DNA of 64,000 nt from NCBI RefSeq assembly GCF_030063355.1, contig NZ_JASISZ010000019.1, forward strand, positions 38,599 to 102,598, in the 5' to 3' direction. The DNA comes from Streptomyces sp. PH10-H1. GTDB lineage: Bacteria > Actinomycetota > Actinomycetes > Streptomycetales > Streptomycetaceae. Under the pieces are notes generated by a model, which was not told the DNA's origin, made no database searches, and saw nothing but the letters and a program-made list of their open reading frames with translations. Made by a program: the position numbers and the translations under genes. Shown here in pieces: positions 6,503 to 16,043 of this stretch. Each line of letters begins with the position of its first letter. Position 1 is the first letter of the stretch.

Positions 6503-7573
6503 CTCGACGACGTCGCCGTCCTGCATGACGTAGTCCTTGCCCTCCATGCGGGCCTTGCCCTTCGCGCGGGCCTCGGGGATGGAGCCGCAGGCGATGAGGT
6601 CGTCGAAGGAGACGATCTCGGCCTTGATGAAGCCGCGCTGGAAGTCGGTGTGGATCACGCCGGCCGCCTCGGGGGCGGTGGCGCCCTTCTTGATGGTCCA
6701 GGCGCGGGTTTCCTTGGGGCCGGCGGTGAGGTACGTCTGCAGGCCGAGGGTGGCGAAGCCGACGCGGCCGAGTACGGCCATGCCGGGCTCCTCCTGGCCC
6801 ATGGACTGCAGGAGCTCGAGGGCCTCTTCGTCGTCGAGCTCGATCAGCTCGGCCTCGATCTTGGCGTTGAGGAAGATCGCCTCGGCGGGGGCGACGAGGG
6901 CGCGCTGCTCGTCCTTGAACGCCTCGTCGACCAGCTCGTCCTCGTCCACGTTGAAGACGTAGAGGAAGGGCTTGACGGTGAGCAGGTGCAGCTCGTGGAG
7001 GAGCCTGCCCTGCTCGGTGCCGGCGTTGATGCCGGCGGAGAAGAGGGTGCGGCCCTCTTCGAGGATCTTCTGGGCGTCCAGCACCGCGGCGAGGACGGCG
7101 GCCTTCTCCTTCTGGAGGCGGGCCTCCTTCGTCAGGCGCGGGACGGCCTTCTCGACGGACTGCATGTCGGCGAGGACCAGCTCGGTGTTGATCGTCTCGA
7201 TGTCGTCCTTGGGCGAGACCTTGCCGTCGACATGGACGACGTTCTCGTCCTTGAAGGCCCGGATGACCTGGCAGATCGCATCGGACTCGCGGATGTTCGC
7301 CAGGAACTTGTTGCCCAGTCCCTCGCCCTCGCTCGCGCCACGCACGATGCCGGCGATGTCGACGAAGTCGACGGTGGCCGGGAGCAGCTTCTGGGAACCG
7401 AAGATCTTGGCGAGCTGGGCCAGCCGCGGGTCGGGGACACCGACGACGCCCACATTCGGCTCGATGGTGGCGAACGGGTAGTTGGCCGCCAGCACGTCGT
7501 TCTTGGTCAGGGCGTTGAAAAGGGTCGACTTGCCGACATTCGGCAGACCGACGATTCCGATCGTGAGCGACAC
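6485..7573 (-). CDS. ychF: Redox-regulated ATPase YchF
   Basis: A 362-residue Obg-family P-loop protein. Walker A GLPNVGKST is at residues 8-16. The family's altered specificity motif NVDE (in YVFNVDEDEL) replaces NKxD and makes YchF prefer ATP over GTP. The C-terminus is a TGS domain ending VVEFRFNV. YchF/OLA1 binds ribosomes and affects translation and stress responses. GTG at 7571-7573 was chosen because it gives VSLTIGIVGLP, the usual family start. Its 3' end appears to have served as an integration target (see 4706 and 6485). Confidence 0.96.
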   Translation of the reverse strand: MSLTIGIVGLPNVGKSTLFNALTKNDVLAANYPFATIEPNVGVVGVPDPRLAQLAKIFGSQKLLPATVDFVDIAGIVRGASEGEGLGNKFLANIRESDAICQVIRAFKDENVVHVDGKVSPKDDIETINTELVLADMQSVEKAVPRLTKEARLQKEKAAVLAAVLDAQKILEEGRTLFSAGINAGTEQGRLLHELHLLTVKPFLYVFNVDEDELVDEAFKDEQRALVAPAEAIFLNAKIEAELIELDDEEALELLQSMGQEEPGMAVLGRVGFATLGLQTYLTAGPKETRAWTIKKGATAPEAAGVIHTDFQRGFIKAEIVSFDDLIACGSIPEARAKGKARMEGKDYVMQDGDVVEFRFNV

Positions 7574-7747
7574 GTGGCGACTTCCCGTAACGAGAGGAGC
7601 GAGGAGGGTGGAGCGGTCCAGGGACCGATCCACCAGTCTACGGGGCGCGCGCTTCGCCCACCCTTCACCGTCGAACAGAAGGCCAAGGACCGGGCAAAGG
7701 CGTGTCCTGCCAAGGCATCACCGGGGTCGTCCGCCTACTTTGAGTGG

Positions 7748-8401
7748 GTGGAGCAACACAGCGCGCGCACCCGTACGAAGAACGGCACCAACAACGGCAA
7801 CAGAAACGGCACCGGGAACGGCAGCAGAAACGGCACTGCCCCCGGCAGACCCCGCCTTCCCCGGCCGGCCCGCCCCGTGGGCACGGCCGAGAGCCCGGCC
7901 GTCTCCCGGGCGCCAGGGCGCGGCCAGGCCGCCGCGCTCCTGCCCAGGCTCGTGGCGCTCGCCAGATCCGTGCGGCTTCCGCAGGCGCAGCCACGGCTCA
8001 CCGGGCTGGGCACCGGGCTGCTGACCACCGTGGTCGCGGCGCTCGGCGGGGCGCTGGACTCGCTGCTCTTCGACGGGCCCGGGGTGTTCTTCGGGCTGGT
8101 CTTCGTCGCGGTGTGCATCGCGGCGGGGCTGTATGTACGGCCGTACGACCTGGTGGCGGCGCCGGTCGCCGCCCCCATCGCGTTCGCCACGGCCATCGCG
8201 CTGACCGGCGACGACGGTGGCGGCGGCCTCGTCGGACACCTGATGGGGATGTTCACCGGCCTCGCGACGATGACCGGCTGGCTCTACACCGGCACGCTGC
8301 TGGCCGCCGGGATCGTCGGCGTCAGAGCTTTGCGGCGATCATGGCGGCACCGACGATCCCAGCGTTGTTCTGCAGACCCGCGGGGACGATATCGGCGCTG
8401 A
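7748..8401 (+). CDS. DUF6542-type membrane protein
   Basis: A 217-residue protein starting at GTG 7748. The first 75 residues are an Asn/Thr/Arg/Pro-rich disordered head (NGTNNGNRNGTGNGSRNG). Four hydrophobic segments follow from about residue 90 (LTGLGTGLLTTVVAALGGAL, VFFGLVFVAVCIAAGLYV and others). I recall this as the DUF6542 membrane domain that neighbours ychF/ppgK in Streptomyces. Its function is unknown. The last 25 residues, basic and unlike a membrane protein, lie over the 3' end of the convergent ppgK gene (about 80 bp overlap), so the original stop may have been lost. Confidence 0.75.
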   Translation: MEQHSARTRTKNGTNNGNRNGTGNGSRNGTAPGRPRLPRPARPVGTAESPAVSRAPGRGQAAALLPRLVALARSVRLPQAQPRLTGLGTGLLTTVVAALGGALDSLLFDGPGVFFGLVFVAVCIAAGLYVRPYDLVAAPVAAPIAFATAIALTGDDGGGGLVGHLMGMFTGLATMTGWLYTGTLLAAGIVGVRALRRSWRHRRSQRCSADPRGRYRR

Positions 8402-9059
8402 CCCCCTCGATCAGCGGCAGGAACTTGTCCGCCTTGCGACTCACTCCGCCGCCGATCACGAACAGGTCGGGCGAGAACAGCATCTCCACGTGGGCGAGGT
8501 ACTTCGACAGCCGGTGCGCCCAGTGCTCCCAGCTCAGGTCGTCCTCCTCACGGGCCTTGACCGATGCGCGCGTCTCCGCGTCATGGCCGTTCAGTTCCAG
8601 ATGGCCCAGTTCGGTGTTGGGCAGCAGGCGCCCGTCGACGAAGACCGCGCTTCCGATGCCCGTGCCCAGCGTCAGCAGGATCACCGTCCCGACATGGCCC
8701 CGGCCCGCGCCGAAGGCCATCTCCGCGATACCGGCCGCGTCCGCGTCATTGACGAGCTCCACCGGCATGCCCAGCCGTTCGCCGATCATGGCGCGGGCGT
8801 CCTTGCCGATCCAGTCGGAGTCGACGTTGGCCGCCGTCCGGGTCACCCCGTCCACCACGACACCGGGGAAGGTCACCCCGACCGGCCCCGACCAGCCGAA
8901 ATGCTCCACGACCTGCTGGACGCCGTCGAGGACGGCCTCCGGCGTCGCCGGGTGCGGGGTGGACACCTTGCAGCGCACTCCCGTGAGATCGCCGCGCTCC
9001 AGGTCGACCGGAGCGCCCTTGATGCCTGTCCCGCCAATGTCCACGCCGAACACGTCCAT
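8322..9059 (-). CDS. ppgK: Polyphosphate glucokinase
   Basis: A 245-residue ROK-family sugar kinase that phosphorylates glucose using polyphosphate (and ATP), feeding glycolysis in actinobacteria. Residues 1-15 hold the phosphate-binding strand VFGVDIGGTGIKG; the catalytic aspartate lies in LVNDADAAG; LLTLGTGIGSAVFVDG is the second phosphate loop, and NTELGHLELNGHDAE is a PpgK hallmark. The start is not certain: ATG at 9057-9059 gives the family N-terminus but its GGAGG is only 2 bases away, while GTG at 9066-9068 adds three residues and has no ribosome-binding site. Confidence 0.95.
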   Translation of the reverse strand: MDVFGVDIGGTGIKGAPVDLERGDLTGVRCKVSTPHPATPEAVLDGVQQVVEHFGWSGPVGVTFPGVVVDGVTRTAANVDSDWIGKDARAMIGERLGMPVELVNDADAAGIAEMAFGAGRGHVGTVILLTLGTGIGSAVFVDGRLLPNTELGHLELNGHDAETRASVKAREEDDLSWEHWAHRLSKYLAHVEMLFSPDLFVIGGGVSRKADKFLPLIEGVSADIVPAGLQNNAGIVGAAMIAAKL

Positions 9060-9208
9060 GACCTCCACGCTAAGCGTGAACCGGTCGGCTCACCCCTTGG
9101 CGTATACCCCGTCCGCCCGTCGCCCACCGTCACCCCGTTGCGGGAGCCGGTGCGGGAGCGGTCCGGAACCCGGCGCGGAAGCGGTCGTGCGGAAGCGGTC
9201 CGTAAGGG

Positions 9209-10207
9209 CTACGCGCCCTGCGGGTTCCCGGCCTCGGCCCGCAGGTCCCGGCGCAGCTCCTTCGGCAGCGAGAACTGGATGCTCTCCTCCGCCGACCGGA
9301 GGATCTCCACATCGCCGAAGCCGCGCTCGGCCAGCCAGTCCAGCACACCCTCGACGAGGATCTCCGGGACGGAGGCACCCGAGGTGACGCCGACCGTGGT
9401 GACGCCCTCCAGCCAGGCCTCGTCGCACTCGTCGGCGAAGTCCACCAGGTACGAGGCCTTGGAACCGGCCTGCAGCGCGACTTCGACCAGCCGTACGGAG
9501 TTCGACGAGTTCTTGGAGCCGACGACGATCACCAGCTCGGCCTCCGCGCCGATCTGCTTGACCGCGACCTGGCGGTTCTGCGTGGCATAGCAGATGTCGT
9601 CGCTCGGCGGGCTGATCAGCCCGGGGAAGCGCACCTTGAGGGCGTCGACGGTCTCCATCGTCTCGTCGACGGACAGCGTGGTCTGGGAGAGCCAGACGAC
9701 CTTGCTCTCGTCGCGGACCTGGACGTTCGCCACATCGGCCGGGCCGTCGACGAGCGTCATCCGCTCCGGGGCCTCGCCCATCGTGCCGACGACCTCCTCA
9801 TGGCCCTCATGGCCGATCAGCAGGATGTCGTAGTCCTCGTTCGCGAACCGGACGGCTTCCTTGTGCACCTTGGTGACCAGCGGGCACGTCGCGTCGATCG
9901 CGGCGAGGCTGCGCTGCGCGGCCTCCTCGTGGACAACCGGGGCGACACCGTGCGCGGAGAAGATCACAATGGCGTTCTCCGGCACCTCCTCCGTCTCGTC
10001 GACGAAGATCGCGCCCTTCTTCTGCAGGGTCTGCACCACGTACTTGTTGTGCACGATCTCCTTGCGCACATAGATGGGCGCACCGTACTGCTCCAGTGCC
10101 TTCTCGACGGTGATCACGGCGCGGTCCACGCCTGCGCAGTATCCGCGGGGGGCTGCGAGCAGGACGCGTCGGGCAGTCGTAGCAGTCGTAGCAGTCATGC
10201 CAGCCAT
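9209..10207 (-). CDS. ispH: 4-hydroxy-3-methylbut-2-enyl diphosphate reductase
   Basis: A 332-residue IspH (LytB), the last enzyme of the MEP pathway, which reduces HMBPP to IPP and DMAPP with a [4Fe-4S] cluster. The three cluster cysteines are visible in [23 protein letters not shown] and [11 protein letters not shown]. The substrate-binding VGSKNSSNS motif and the catalytic glutamate region [10 protein letters not shown] are also present. Two starts are possible, ATG 10207 (MAGM) or ATG 10198; neither has a strong ribosome-binding site. UppS at 37900 uses the downstream products. Confidence 0.97.
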   Translation of the reverse strand: MAGMTATTATTARRVLLAAPRGYCAGVDRAVITVEKALEQYGAPIYVRKEIVHNKYVVQTLQKKGAIFVDETEEVPENAIVIFSAHGVAPVVHEEAAQRSLAAIDATCPLVTKVHKEAVRFANEDYDILLIGHEGHEEVVGTMGEAPERMTLVDGPADVANVQVRDESKVVWLSQTTLSVDETMETVDALKVRFPGLISPPSDDICYATQNRQVAVKQIGAEAELVIVVGSKNSSNSVRLVEVALQAGSKASYLVDFADECDEAWLEGVTTVGVTSGASVPEILVEGVLDWLAERGFGDVEILRSAEESIQFSLPKELRRDLRAEAGNPQGA

Positions 10208-10347
10208 GGTACGGGGCGGCCGCCCGGGTCACGGGGGCCCGCCGTGCCGCGCGGCGGGCTCACCCGGCCATCCACCCCGTACGCTCCCCTGCCCGGGCGG
10301 CCCCGCTCCGCTCGTCGGCGCGGCACGGTTCCCGCAAGCTGAGTGGC

Positions 10348-11772
10348 ATGACCCGTGGCACGACCCGTGGCCCGACCGGACCATCCGGACCGTCCGCACC
10401 GACGCCCGCCGACGACGGCACCCTCCGGCGCAGCCTGAGCTTCCGCGACCTCGTGGTCTACGGGCTCCTGTTCATCGCCCCCATGGCGCCCGTGGGCGTC
10501 TTCGGCGCGCTGAACGCCAAGTCCCACGGGGCGGTCGCGCTGGTCTATGTGTTCGCCACGGCCGCGATGGCGTTCACGGCGTACAGCTATACGCAGATGG
10601 TGCGGGTGGTCCCGCAGGCCGGGTCGGTCTTCGCGTACGCGCGGGCCGGGCTCGGGGAGGGGCCGGGCTTCATCGCCGGCTGGATGGCCATGCTCGACTA
10701 CCTGCTGATCCCCGCGGTGGCCTATCTCTTCTCCGGCATCGCGCTGCACGCGCTGGTCCCGTCCGTCTCCCAGTGGGTGTGGACGACGATCGCGGTCGTG
10801 GTGACCACCGGGCTCAACCTGTGGGGGGTGCGGGCCGCCGCGACGGTCGGCTTCCTCGTGCTGGCCCTGGAGATCGTGGTGCTGATGATCTTCGTGGTGT
10901 CCGCGGCCGTGGTGCTGGCCACGGACGGCGCGCAGCGCAGCTGGGCCGCCCCCTTCACCGGCGAGGGCGCGTTCTCGCTGGGGGCGGTGCTGGGCGCGGT
11001 GTCCGTCGCCGTGCTGTCCTATCTGGGCTTCGACGCCATCGCCTCCTTCGCGGAGGAGGCGGCGGGGGGATCGGCGAAGGTCGCGCGGGCGGTGCTCTTC
11101 TGCCTCGTCATGGCCGGCGTTCTCTTCATCCTGCAGACGTATCTGGCGTCGCTGCTCGCCCCGATGTCCGCTGCCGAGCTCGCGGCGAAGCCGGCGGAAC
11201 AGGGCTCCGCCTTCTACGACACGGTGGACGCGGCCGTCGGGGGCTGGCTCCACGACCTCGTCGCCGTCAGCAAAGCCGTCGGCGCGGCCTTCGCCGCCCT
11301 CGCCGGGCAGGCCGCCGCGGGCAGGCTGCTCTTCGCGATGGCCCGCGACCGGCGCCTTCCGGGTCCGCTGTCCAAGGTCGACGCGCGCAGCGGCGTGCCC
11401 CAGCGGGCGCTTCTGCTGGCCGCGGCCATCACCCTGGTCGCCGCCGTGTGGGCGGCACGCCGCGACGACGGCCTCGACCGGCTCGTCTCCGTGGTCGACA
11501 TCGGCGCGCTGACCGCCTTCGCGCTGCTGCATCTGTCCGTCGTCGGCTGGTTCGCCGTCCGCCACGGTCCGCCGGACGTGGTGCGGCATGTCGTCGTTCC
11601 GCTGCTCGGCCTCGCGGTCACCATCGCCGTCATCGTCGAAGCCGCCGGATCCGCACAGCTCGTCGGAGCCGGGTGGCTCGCCGCCGGCTTGCTCGTCCTG
11701 GCCGCGCAGTACTCCCGCCGCCCGCCGGGTCCGCCCGACAGCCGGTTCGTCCTCAATCGCCGGACGGGCTGA
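10348..11772 (+). CDS. APC-superfamily amino acid permease
   Basis: A 474-residue membrane protein with about 12 predicted helices. After a 30-residue hydrophilic head, RRSLSFRDLVVYGLLFIAPM opens the APC domain, and the glycine-rich first unwound helix (APMAPVGVFGALN) is typical of the fold. Conserved loops include YTQMVRVVPQAGSVFAYAR and FDAIASFAEEA. APC permeases of this type import amino acids or polyamines by proton symport; the substrate cannot be predicted. The final residues (VLNRRTG) are encoded by the palindromic repeat at 11750-11824, which appears to have replaced the original end of the gene. Confidence 0.9.
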   Translation: MTRGTTRGPTGPSGPSAPTPADDGTLRRSLSFRDLVVYGLLFIAPMAPVGVFGALNAKSHGAVALVYVFATAAMAFTAYSYTQMVRVVPQAGSVFAYARAGLGEGPGFIAGWMAMLDYLLIPAVAYLFSGIALHALVPSVSQWVWTTIAVVVTTGLNLWGVRAAATVGFLVLALEIVVLMIFVVSAAVVLATDGAQRSWAAPFTGEGAFSLGAVLGAVSVAVLSYLGFDAIASFAEEAAGGSAKVARAVLFCLVMAGVLFILQTYLASLLAPMSAAELAAKPAEQGSAFYDTVDAAVGGWLHDLVAVSKAVGAAFAALAGQAAAGRLLFAMARDRRLPGPLSKVDARSGVPQRALLLAAAITLVAAVWAARRDDGLDRLVSVVDIGALTAFALLHLSVVGWFAVRHGPPDVVRHVVVPLLGLAVTIAVIVEAAGSAQLVGAGWLAAGLLVLAAQYSRRPPGPPDSRFVLNRRTG

Positions 11773-11824
11773 ATTCAGCCCGTCCGGGGAGCACCTCCCA
11801 GCGGCAGCTGGGGGAGATTGAGGA
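11750..11824. repeat. REP-like intergenic palindrome
   Basis: TCCTCAATC at 11750-11758 and GATTGAGGA at 11816-11824 are outer inverted arms. Inside is a perfect 28-bp palindrome at 11760-11787 (each half CCGGACGGGCTGAA or its complement), then a weaker hairpin around CCTCCCAGCGGCAGCTGGGGGA broken by short mismatches. I recognise the pattern as a sequence that recurs between Streptomyces genes. It overlaps the stop of the permease and probably acts as its terminator. Confidence 0.75.
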
Positions 11825-11881
11825 CAGAGTGATCCTCGCCGGAGGCGAACCGGTGTCGGGGGTGGCGGATACGCTCGGGGA

Positions 11882-13108
11882 ATGGCTCTGAGTACGTCGG
11901 CGGATACGCCGATCCCCGTCGGCGAAGTGTCGCGGCTGATCGGCGGGTGGGTGGACCGGCTCGGCGCCGTCTGGGTGGAGGGGCAGATCACCCAGCTGTC
12001 GCGGCGCCCGGGCGCGGGTGTGGTGTTCCTGACGCTGCGCGACCCGTCGCACGATGTGTCGATCTCGGTGACGTGCTTCCGTGCGGTCTTCGACCAGGTC
12101 GCGGATGTGGTCGGCGAGGGCGCCCGCGTCGTGCTGTTCGCGAAGCCGGAGTGGTACGGGCCGCGGGGGCAGCTGTCGCTGCGGGCGACGGAGCTCCGGC
12201 CGGTGGGCGTCGGGGAGCTGCTGGTCAGGCTGGAGCAGTTGAAGAAGGCACTGGCGGCTGAGGGGCTGTTCGCACTCGACCGCAAGAAACCGCTGCCGTT
12301 CCTTCCGCAGCGGATCGGGCTGGTGACCGGCCGCGCCTCGGCGGCGGAGCGCGATGTGCTGGAGAACGCGCGGCTGCGCTGGCCCGCCGTCCGCTTCGAG
12401 GTGCGCAATGTGCCGGTGCAGGGTGTCCACGCGGTGCCGCAGGTGGTGGAGGCGGTACGCGAACTGGACGCGCATCCGGAGGTCGACGTGATCATCGTGG
12501 CGCGCGGCGGCGGCAGCGTGGAGGATCTGCTGCCGTTCTCCGACGAGGAGTTGGTGCGGGCGGTGGCGGCGTGCCGTACGCCGGTCGTGTCGGCGATCGG
12601 GCACGAGCCGGACTCACCGCTGCTGGACCTGGTGGCGGACCTGCGCGCGTCGACGCCGACGGACGCGGCGAAGCGGGTGGTCCCGGATGTGGGCGAGGAG
12701 CTGACGCGGGTCGAGCACCTGGGGCTGCGGGCGCTGCGCGTGGTGACCGGTCTGCTGGACCGTGAGCAGCGCGGTCTCGACGCGGCGCTGAGCCGGCCCT
12801 CGATGGCCCGGCCGCACCGGATGGTGGAGGAGCGCGAGGAGCAGGTCGAGGCGCTGGTGGACCGCAGCCGCCGTACGCTGCGGCATCTGCTGGACCGGGC
12901 GGACGGCGAACTTGAGCACACCCGGGCGCGGGTGGTGGCGCTCTCCCCCGCCGCGACGTTGCAGCGCGGCTATGCGGTGCTGCAGCGTACGGACGGCTCA
13001 GTGGTGCGCGCGCCCGACGAGGTGGCGGCGGAGGACGAGCTGCGGGCCCGGGTGTCCGGCGGTGCGTTCATGGTCAGGGTCACCGGGACTGTCGTACCGC
13101 CCGCCTAG
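11882..13108 (+). CDS. xseA: Exodeoxyribonuclease VII large subunit
   Basis: A 408-residue protein. Residues about 10-100 are an OB-fold DNA-binding domain ([24 protein letters not shown]). The catalytic domain follows, with [20 protein letters not shown], the [22 protein letters not shown] signature and [23 protein letters not shown] long coiled-coil region follows from about residue 265. With XseB it degrades single-stranded DNA in repair. XseB follows 9 bp later in the same operon. The length is normal for actinobacteria. Confidence 0.96.
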   Translation: MALSTSADTPIPVGEVSRLIGGWVDRLGAVWVEGQITQLSRRPGAGVVFLTLRDPSHDVSISVTCFRAVFDQVADVVGEGARVVLFAKPEWYGPRGQLSLRATELRPVGVGELLVRLEQLKKALAAEGLFALDRKKPLPFLPQRIGLVTGRASAAERDVLENARLRWPAVRFEVRNVPVQGVHAVPQVVEAVRELDAHPEVDVIIVARGGGSVEDLLPFSDEELVRAVAACRTPVVSAIGHEPDSPLLDLVADLRASTPTDAAKRVVPDVGEELTRVEHLGLRALRVVTGLLDREQRGLDAALSRPSMARPHRMVEEREEQVEALVDRSRRTLRHLLDRADGELEHTRARVVALSPAATLQRGYAVLQRTDGSVVRAPDEVAAEDELRARVSGGAFMVRVTGTVVPPA

Positions 13109-13117
13109 TCTTGGACC

Positions 13118-13339
13118 ATGGCAGAACAGGACACGCTGGGATACGAGCAGGCCCGGGACGAACTGGTCGATGTGGTGCGGCGGCTGGAGGCCGGCGGCGC
13201 GACGTTGGAGGAGTCGCTGGCGCTCTGGGAGCGCGGCGAGGAGCTCGCACGGGTGTGCAGGCGGTGGCTGGAGGGCGCGAGGGCCCGGCTGGATGCGGCA
13301 CTGGCCGAGGGCGCGGACGAGGAGTCCGCCGCTGAGTGA
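13118..13339 (+). CDS. xseB: Exodeoxyribonuclease VII small subunit
   Basis: A 73-residue helical protein with the family pattern [19 protein letters not shown], then [23 protein letters not shown] and an acidic tail. Several copies bind the coiled-coil arms of XseA. It lies 9 bp after xseA and is surely co-transcribed with it. Confidence 0.94.
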   Translation: MAEQDTLGYEQARDELVDVVRRLEAGGATLEESLALWERGEELARVCRRWLEGARARLDAALAEGADEESAAE

Positions 13340-13452
13340 TGTGACGAGCGTCACGCCGGACCCAGGAATCGTTGAACTTTCACACACGTTGATGAGAGTG
13401 TTCAGGACGTGCCCATGCGGCGCAAATTGCCACGATTCCGTAAGAGGTTCCT

Positions 13453-14049
13453 ATGTCTCTCGTACTCGACGCTTCCGCCCAGGACCTGCTCTTCCGTGAG
13501 GCCCGCACGGCGAACACCTTCACCGACGAGCCCGTCACCGACGAGCAGATCCAGGCGATCTACGACCTCGTCAAGTACGCGCCGACCGCGTTCAACCAGC
13601 AGCCGCTGCGTATCGTCCTGGTGCGTTCCGCCGAAGGTCGCGAGCGCCTCGTGCAGCACATGGCCGAGGGCAACCGGGCGAAGACCGCCGCTGCCCCGCT
13701 GGTCGCGATCCTCGCCGCGGACAACGAGTTCCACGAGGAACTGCCGACCCAGTTCCCGCACTTCCCGCAGGCGAAGGACATCTTCTTCTCCGAGCGCGCC
13801 GTGCGTGAGCAGGCCGCCACCCTGAACGGCTCGCTGCAGGCCGGCTACTTCATCCTCGGCATCCGCGCCGCCGGCCTGGCCGCCGGCCCGATGACCGGCT
13901 TCGACGCCGCGGGCATCGACAAGGAGTTCTTCACCGACGGCGACCACTCGGTCCTCGCCGTGGTGAACATCGGCAAGCCGGGCACCGACTCCTGGTTCCC
14001 GACGCGCAGCCCGCGACTGGCCTACGACGAGGTCGTCACGACCGTCTGA
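13453..14049 (+). CDS. Nitroreductase-family protein (RutE-like malonic semialdehyde reductase)
   Basis: A 198-residue FMN-dependent oxidoreductase of the nitroreductase fold. LFREARTANTFTDEPVTDEQ is the family opening, YAPTAFNQQPLRIVLVRS binds FMN, and LQAGYFILGIRAAGLAAGPMTGFD and LAVVNIGKPG complete the fold. The pattern is closest to RutE-type malonic semialdehyde reductases, but no pyrimidine-degradation genes are nearby, so the natural substrate is uncertain. It stands alone, followed by a hairpin at 14074-14111. Confidence 0.85.
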   Translation: MSLVLDASAQDLLFREARTANTFTDEPVTDEQIQAIYDLVKYAPTAFNQQPLRIVLVRSAEGRERLVQHMAEGNRAKTAAAPLVAILAADNEFHEELPTQFPHFPQAKDIFFSERAVREQAATLNGSLQAGYFILGIRAAGLAAGPMTGFDAAGIDKEFFTDGDHSVLAVVNIGKPGTDSWFPTRSPRLAYDEVVTTV

Positions 14050-14073
14050 TCCCCCGCACCCTTCGCACCCTCC

Positions 14074-14111
14074 CGAACGCCGGGCGCCCGTCACGGGCCG
14101 CCCGGCGTTCG
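14074..14111. terminator. Convergent hairpin terminator
   Basis: CGAACGCCGGGCG at 14074-14086 pairs perfectly with 14099-14111, leaving a 12-base loop. It lies between the stops of the nitroreductase-family gene (plus) and the DUF4245 gene (minus). Confidence 0.75.
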
Positions 14112-14161
14112 CGCGTCACGCGGGCGAACCAGCCCGGGACCGGTACCCGTACCGAAGCCCG

Positions 14162-14707
14162 TCAGGACGCCTTGAGCGCGGCGGCCAGCTCAGCGAGCTG
14201 GTCGTCCGGGGCGGTGCCGGTGATCATCGTCGTGACGCCCTTCTCCACCCGCACCAGGGCGTTGTACTTCGGGCCCTTGTAGCGGTCCCACGTCACCCCG
14301 CCGGCCGTGACCGTGCGGGCGCCGTCGCGGACTGCCTTCTTGCTCTTCTCCGTGATGAACTTCGCCGCCGGGGCGTTGCCCTGCTCCACCGCCGCGTACT
14401 CGTTCTGCGGGTCCACGAAGCCCAGGTGCCACTCGATGGCCGCGGCGTCCTTGGCGTTGTACGTCACCGTGGTCGCGCGCCAGTCCTTGCCGAGTCCCTC
14501 GGGCGCGGCCACCGGGAAGGGCGCGTCGCGCCGGGCCTGGCTCAGTTCGGACTGGAAGCCGATCGGCTTGACCGGGTCCGCGTTGGGGTCGTGCGGAATG
14601 AACACGTAGATGACCGCGACGACGGCGCCGATCACCACCATCGACAACACCAGGTCCCGCACCGTCTGCTTGCCGCGCTTGTTTGCCACGCCTCCATGGT
14701 CCCCCAT
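14162..14707 (-). CDS. DUF4245-type membrane-anchored protein
   Basis: A 181-residue protein with one N-terminal membrane segment (residues about 18-37, DLVLSMVVIGAVVAVIYVF), after which the rest should lie outside the cytoplasm. Motifs include YNAKDAAAIEWHLGFVDP, YAAVEQ and VTWDRYKGPKYNALVR. I recognise it as the actinobacterial DUF4245 family, often beside glpX; its function is unknown. Two starts are possible: ATG 14707, or GTG 14689 giving MANKRGKQTVRDL, which fits homologues better but has GGAGG almost touching it. Confidence 0.8.
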   Translation of the reverse strand: MGDHGGVANKRGKQTVRDLVLSMVVIGAVVAVIYVFIPHDPNADPVKPIGFQSELSQARRDAPFPVAAPEGLGKDWRATTVTYNAKDAAAIEWHLGFVDPQNEYAAVEQGNAPAAKFITEKSKKAVRDGARTVTAGGVTWDRYKGPKYNALVRVEKGVTTMITGTAPDDQLAELAAALKAS

Positions 14708-14717
14708 ACCGGCCGGT

Positions 14718-14776
14718 GCCCGGGCCCGGGGGTCGACCGCCCCGGGCCCGGGGGTCGACTGCCCAGGCCCGGGCGT
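14718..14776. repeat. Short GC-rich tandem repeat upstream of glpX
   Basis: The block CCCGGGCCCGGGGGTCGAC occurs twice (about 14719-14737 and 14741-14759), followed by a partial third copy. It lies in the gap between divergent DUF4245 and glpX genes. No function is evident. Confidence 0.6.
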
Positions 14777-14896
14777 GCCCGCTCACGGCCCCGGGGGTGG
14801 CGCGCTCATGTGACGTGCGCCCTGCTCACATTCGCGATGACCCGATAAGGTCACAGCACCCTCTTTTCCGGCCGTCCTCGTACAGAAAGGTGCGCT

Positions 14897-15931
14897 GTGA
14901 TGACCGAACAGCATTTGCCGCCCCAGCTAGAAGTGAGTCCCGAGGCTCCCGATCGCAACCTTGCTCTCGAACTCGTCCGGGTGACCGAGGCCGCCGCCAT
15001 GGCAGCCGGTCGCTGGGTCGGCCGCGGCGACAAGAACGGCGCGGACGGCGCCGCGGTGAAGGCGATGCGCACGCTCGTCTCCACCGTCTCGATGAACGGC
15101 GTGGTCGTCATCGGCGAGGGCGAGAAGGACGACGCCCCCATGCTCTTCAACGGCGAGCGGATCGGCGACGGCACCGGTGCGGAGTGCGACGTCGCCGTGG
15201 ACCCCGTCGACGGGACCACGCTCACCGCCAAGGGCATGGCGAACGCTGTGGCCGTACTCGCCGTCGCCGACCGCGGCACGATGTACGACCCGTCGGCTGT
15301 CTTCTACATGGACAAGCTGGTCACCGGCCCCGAGGCCGCCGACTACGTCGACATCATGGCGCCCGCGTCGGTGAACGTCCGCCGGGTCGCCAAGGCCAAG
15401 CACAGCGCGCCCGAGGACGTCACCGTCATGATCCTCGACCGGCCGCGCCACGACGGCCTGGTCAAGGAGATCCGGGAGACCGGCGCGCGGATCAAGTTCA
15501 TCACCGACGGCGATGTCGCGGGCGCGATCATGGCCGTACGCGACGGCACCGGCGTCGACATGCTGATGGGCATCGGCGGTACGCCGGAGGGCATCATCGC
15601 CGCCTGCGCGATCAAGTGTCTCGGCGGCACGATCCAGGGCCGGCTGTGGCCGAAGGACGACGCCGAGCGGCAGCGGGCGATCGACGCGGGCCACGACCTG
15701 GACCGCGTGCTGCACACCAATGACCTGGTCAGCGGCGAGAACGTGTTCTTCGTCGCGACCGGCATCACGGACGGCGAGCTACTCCAGGGCGTCCGCTACC
15801 GCGCCGAGACCGCCACCACCGAGTCACTGGTGATGCGCTCCAAGTCCGGCACGATCCGGCAGATCTCCTCCACCCACCGCCTGTCGAAGCTGCGCGCGTA
15901 CAGCGCCATCGACTTCGACCGCGCGCGCTGA
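14897..15931 (+). CDS. glpX: Class II fructose-1,6-bisphosphatase
   Basis: A 344-residue GlpX-type phosphatase of gluconeogenesis, converting fructose-1,6-bisphosphate to fructose-6-phosphate. Metal- and phosphate-binding motifs are visible: [11 protein letters not shown], the lithium-sensitive-phosphatase signature [12 protein letters not shown], and the [14 protein letters not shown] block near residue 235. Class II is the usual enzyme of actinobacteria. GTG at 14897 is followed at once by ATG at 14900, either of which could be used; AGAAAGGTG lies about 10 bases upstream. A long hairpin (15990-16040) ends the unit. Confidence 0.96.
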   Translation: MMTEQHLPPQLEVSPEAPDRNLALELVRVTEAAAMAAGRWVGRGDKNGADGAAVKAMRTLVSTVSMNGVVVIGEGEKDDAPMLFNGERIGDGTGAECDVAVDPVDGTTLTAKGMANAVAVLAVADRGTMYDPSAVFYMDKLVTGPEAADYVDIMAPASVNVRRVAKAKHSAPEDVTVMILDRPRHDGLVKEIRETGARIKFITDGDVAGAIMAVRDGTGVDMLMGIGGTPEGIIAACAIKCLGGTIQGRLWPKDDAERQRAIDAGHDLDRVLHTNDLVSGENVFFVATGITDGELLQGVRYRAETATTESLVMRSKSGTIRQISSTHRLSKLRAYSAIDFDRAR

Positions 15932-15989
15932 GCGCGAGCGGCCACTGAGCCGTCGCCGGGCGCGGTGGACACGCGCCGGGCGATGGACG

Positions 15990-16040
15990 AACGAAGGGGC
16001 CGGGCCCGCCGACTGACGCGGCGGACCCGGCCCCTTCGTT
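15990..16040. terminator. Long hairpin terminator between glpX and whiB-like gene
   Basis: Two 21-base arms (15990-16010 and 16020-16040) pair except at one position, around the loop GACTGACGC. It lies between convergent stops and should work in both directions. Confidence 0.85.
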
Positions 16041-16043
16041 CCT

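Noticed and set aside
6467..7747. Upstream part of the long plus-strand frame that ends in the DUF6542-type protein
   Set aside because: It is antisense to ychF. The real gene starts at GTG 7748, where natural composition begins.
10195..12921. 908-residue minus-strand frame over the permease and xseA
   Set aside because: Antisense to two real genes, dominated by Arg, Ser and His, with no recognisable domain.
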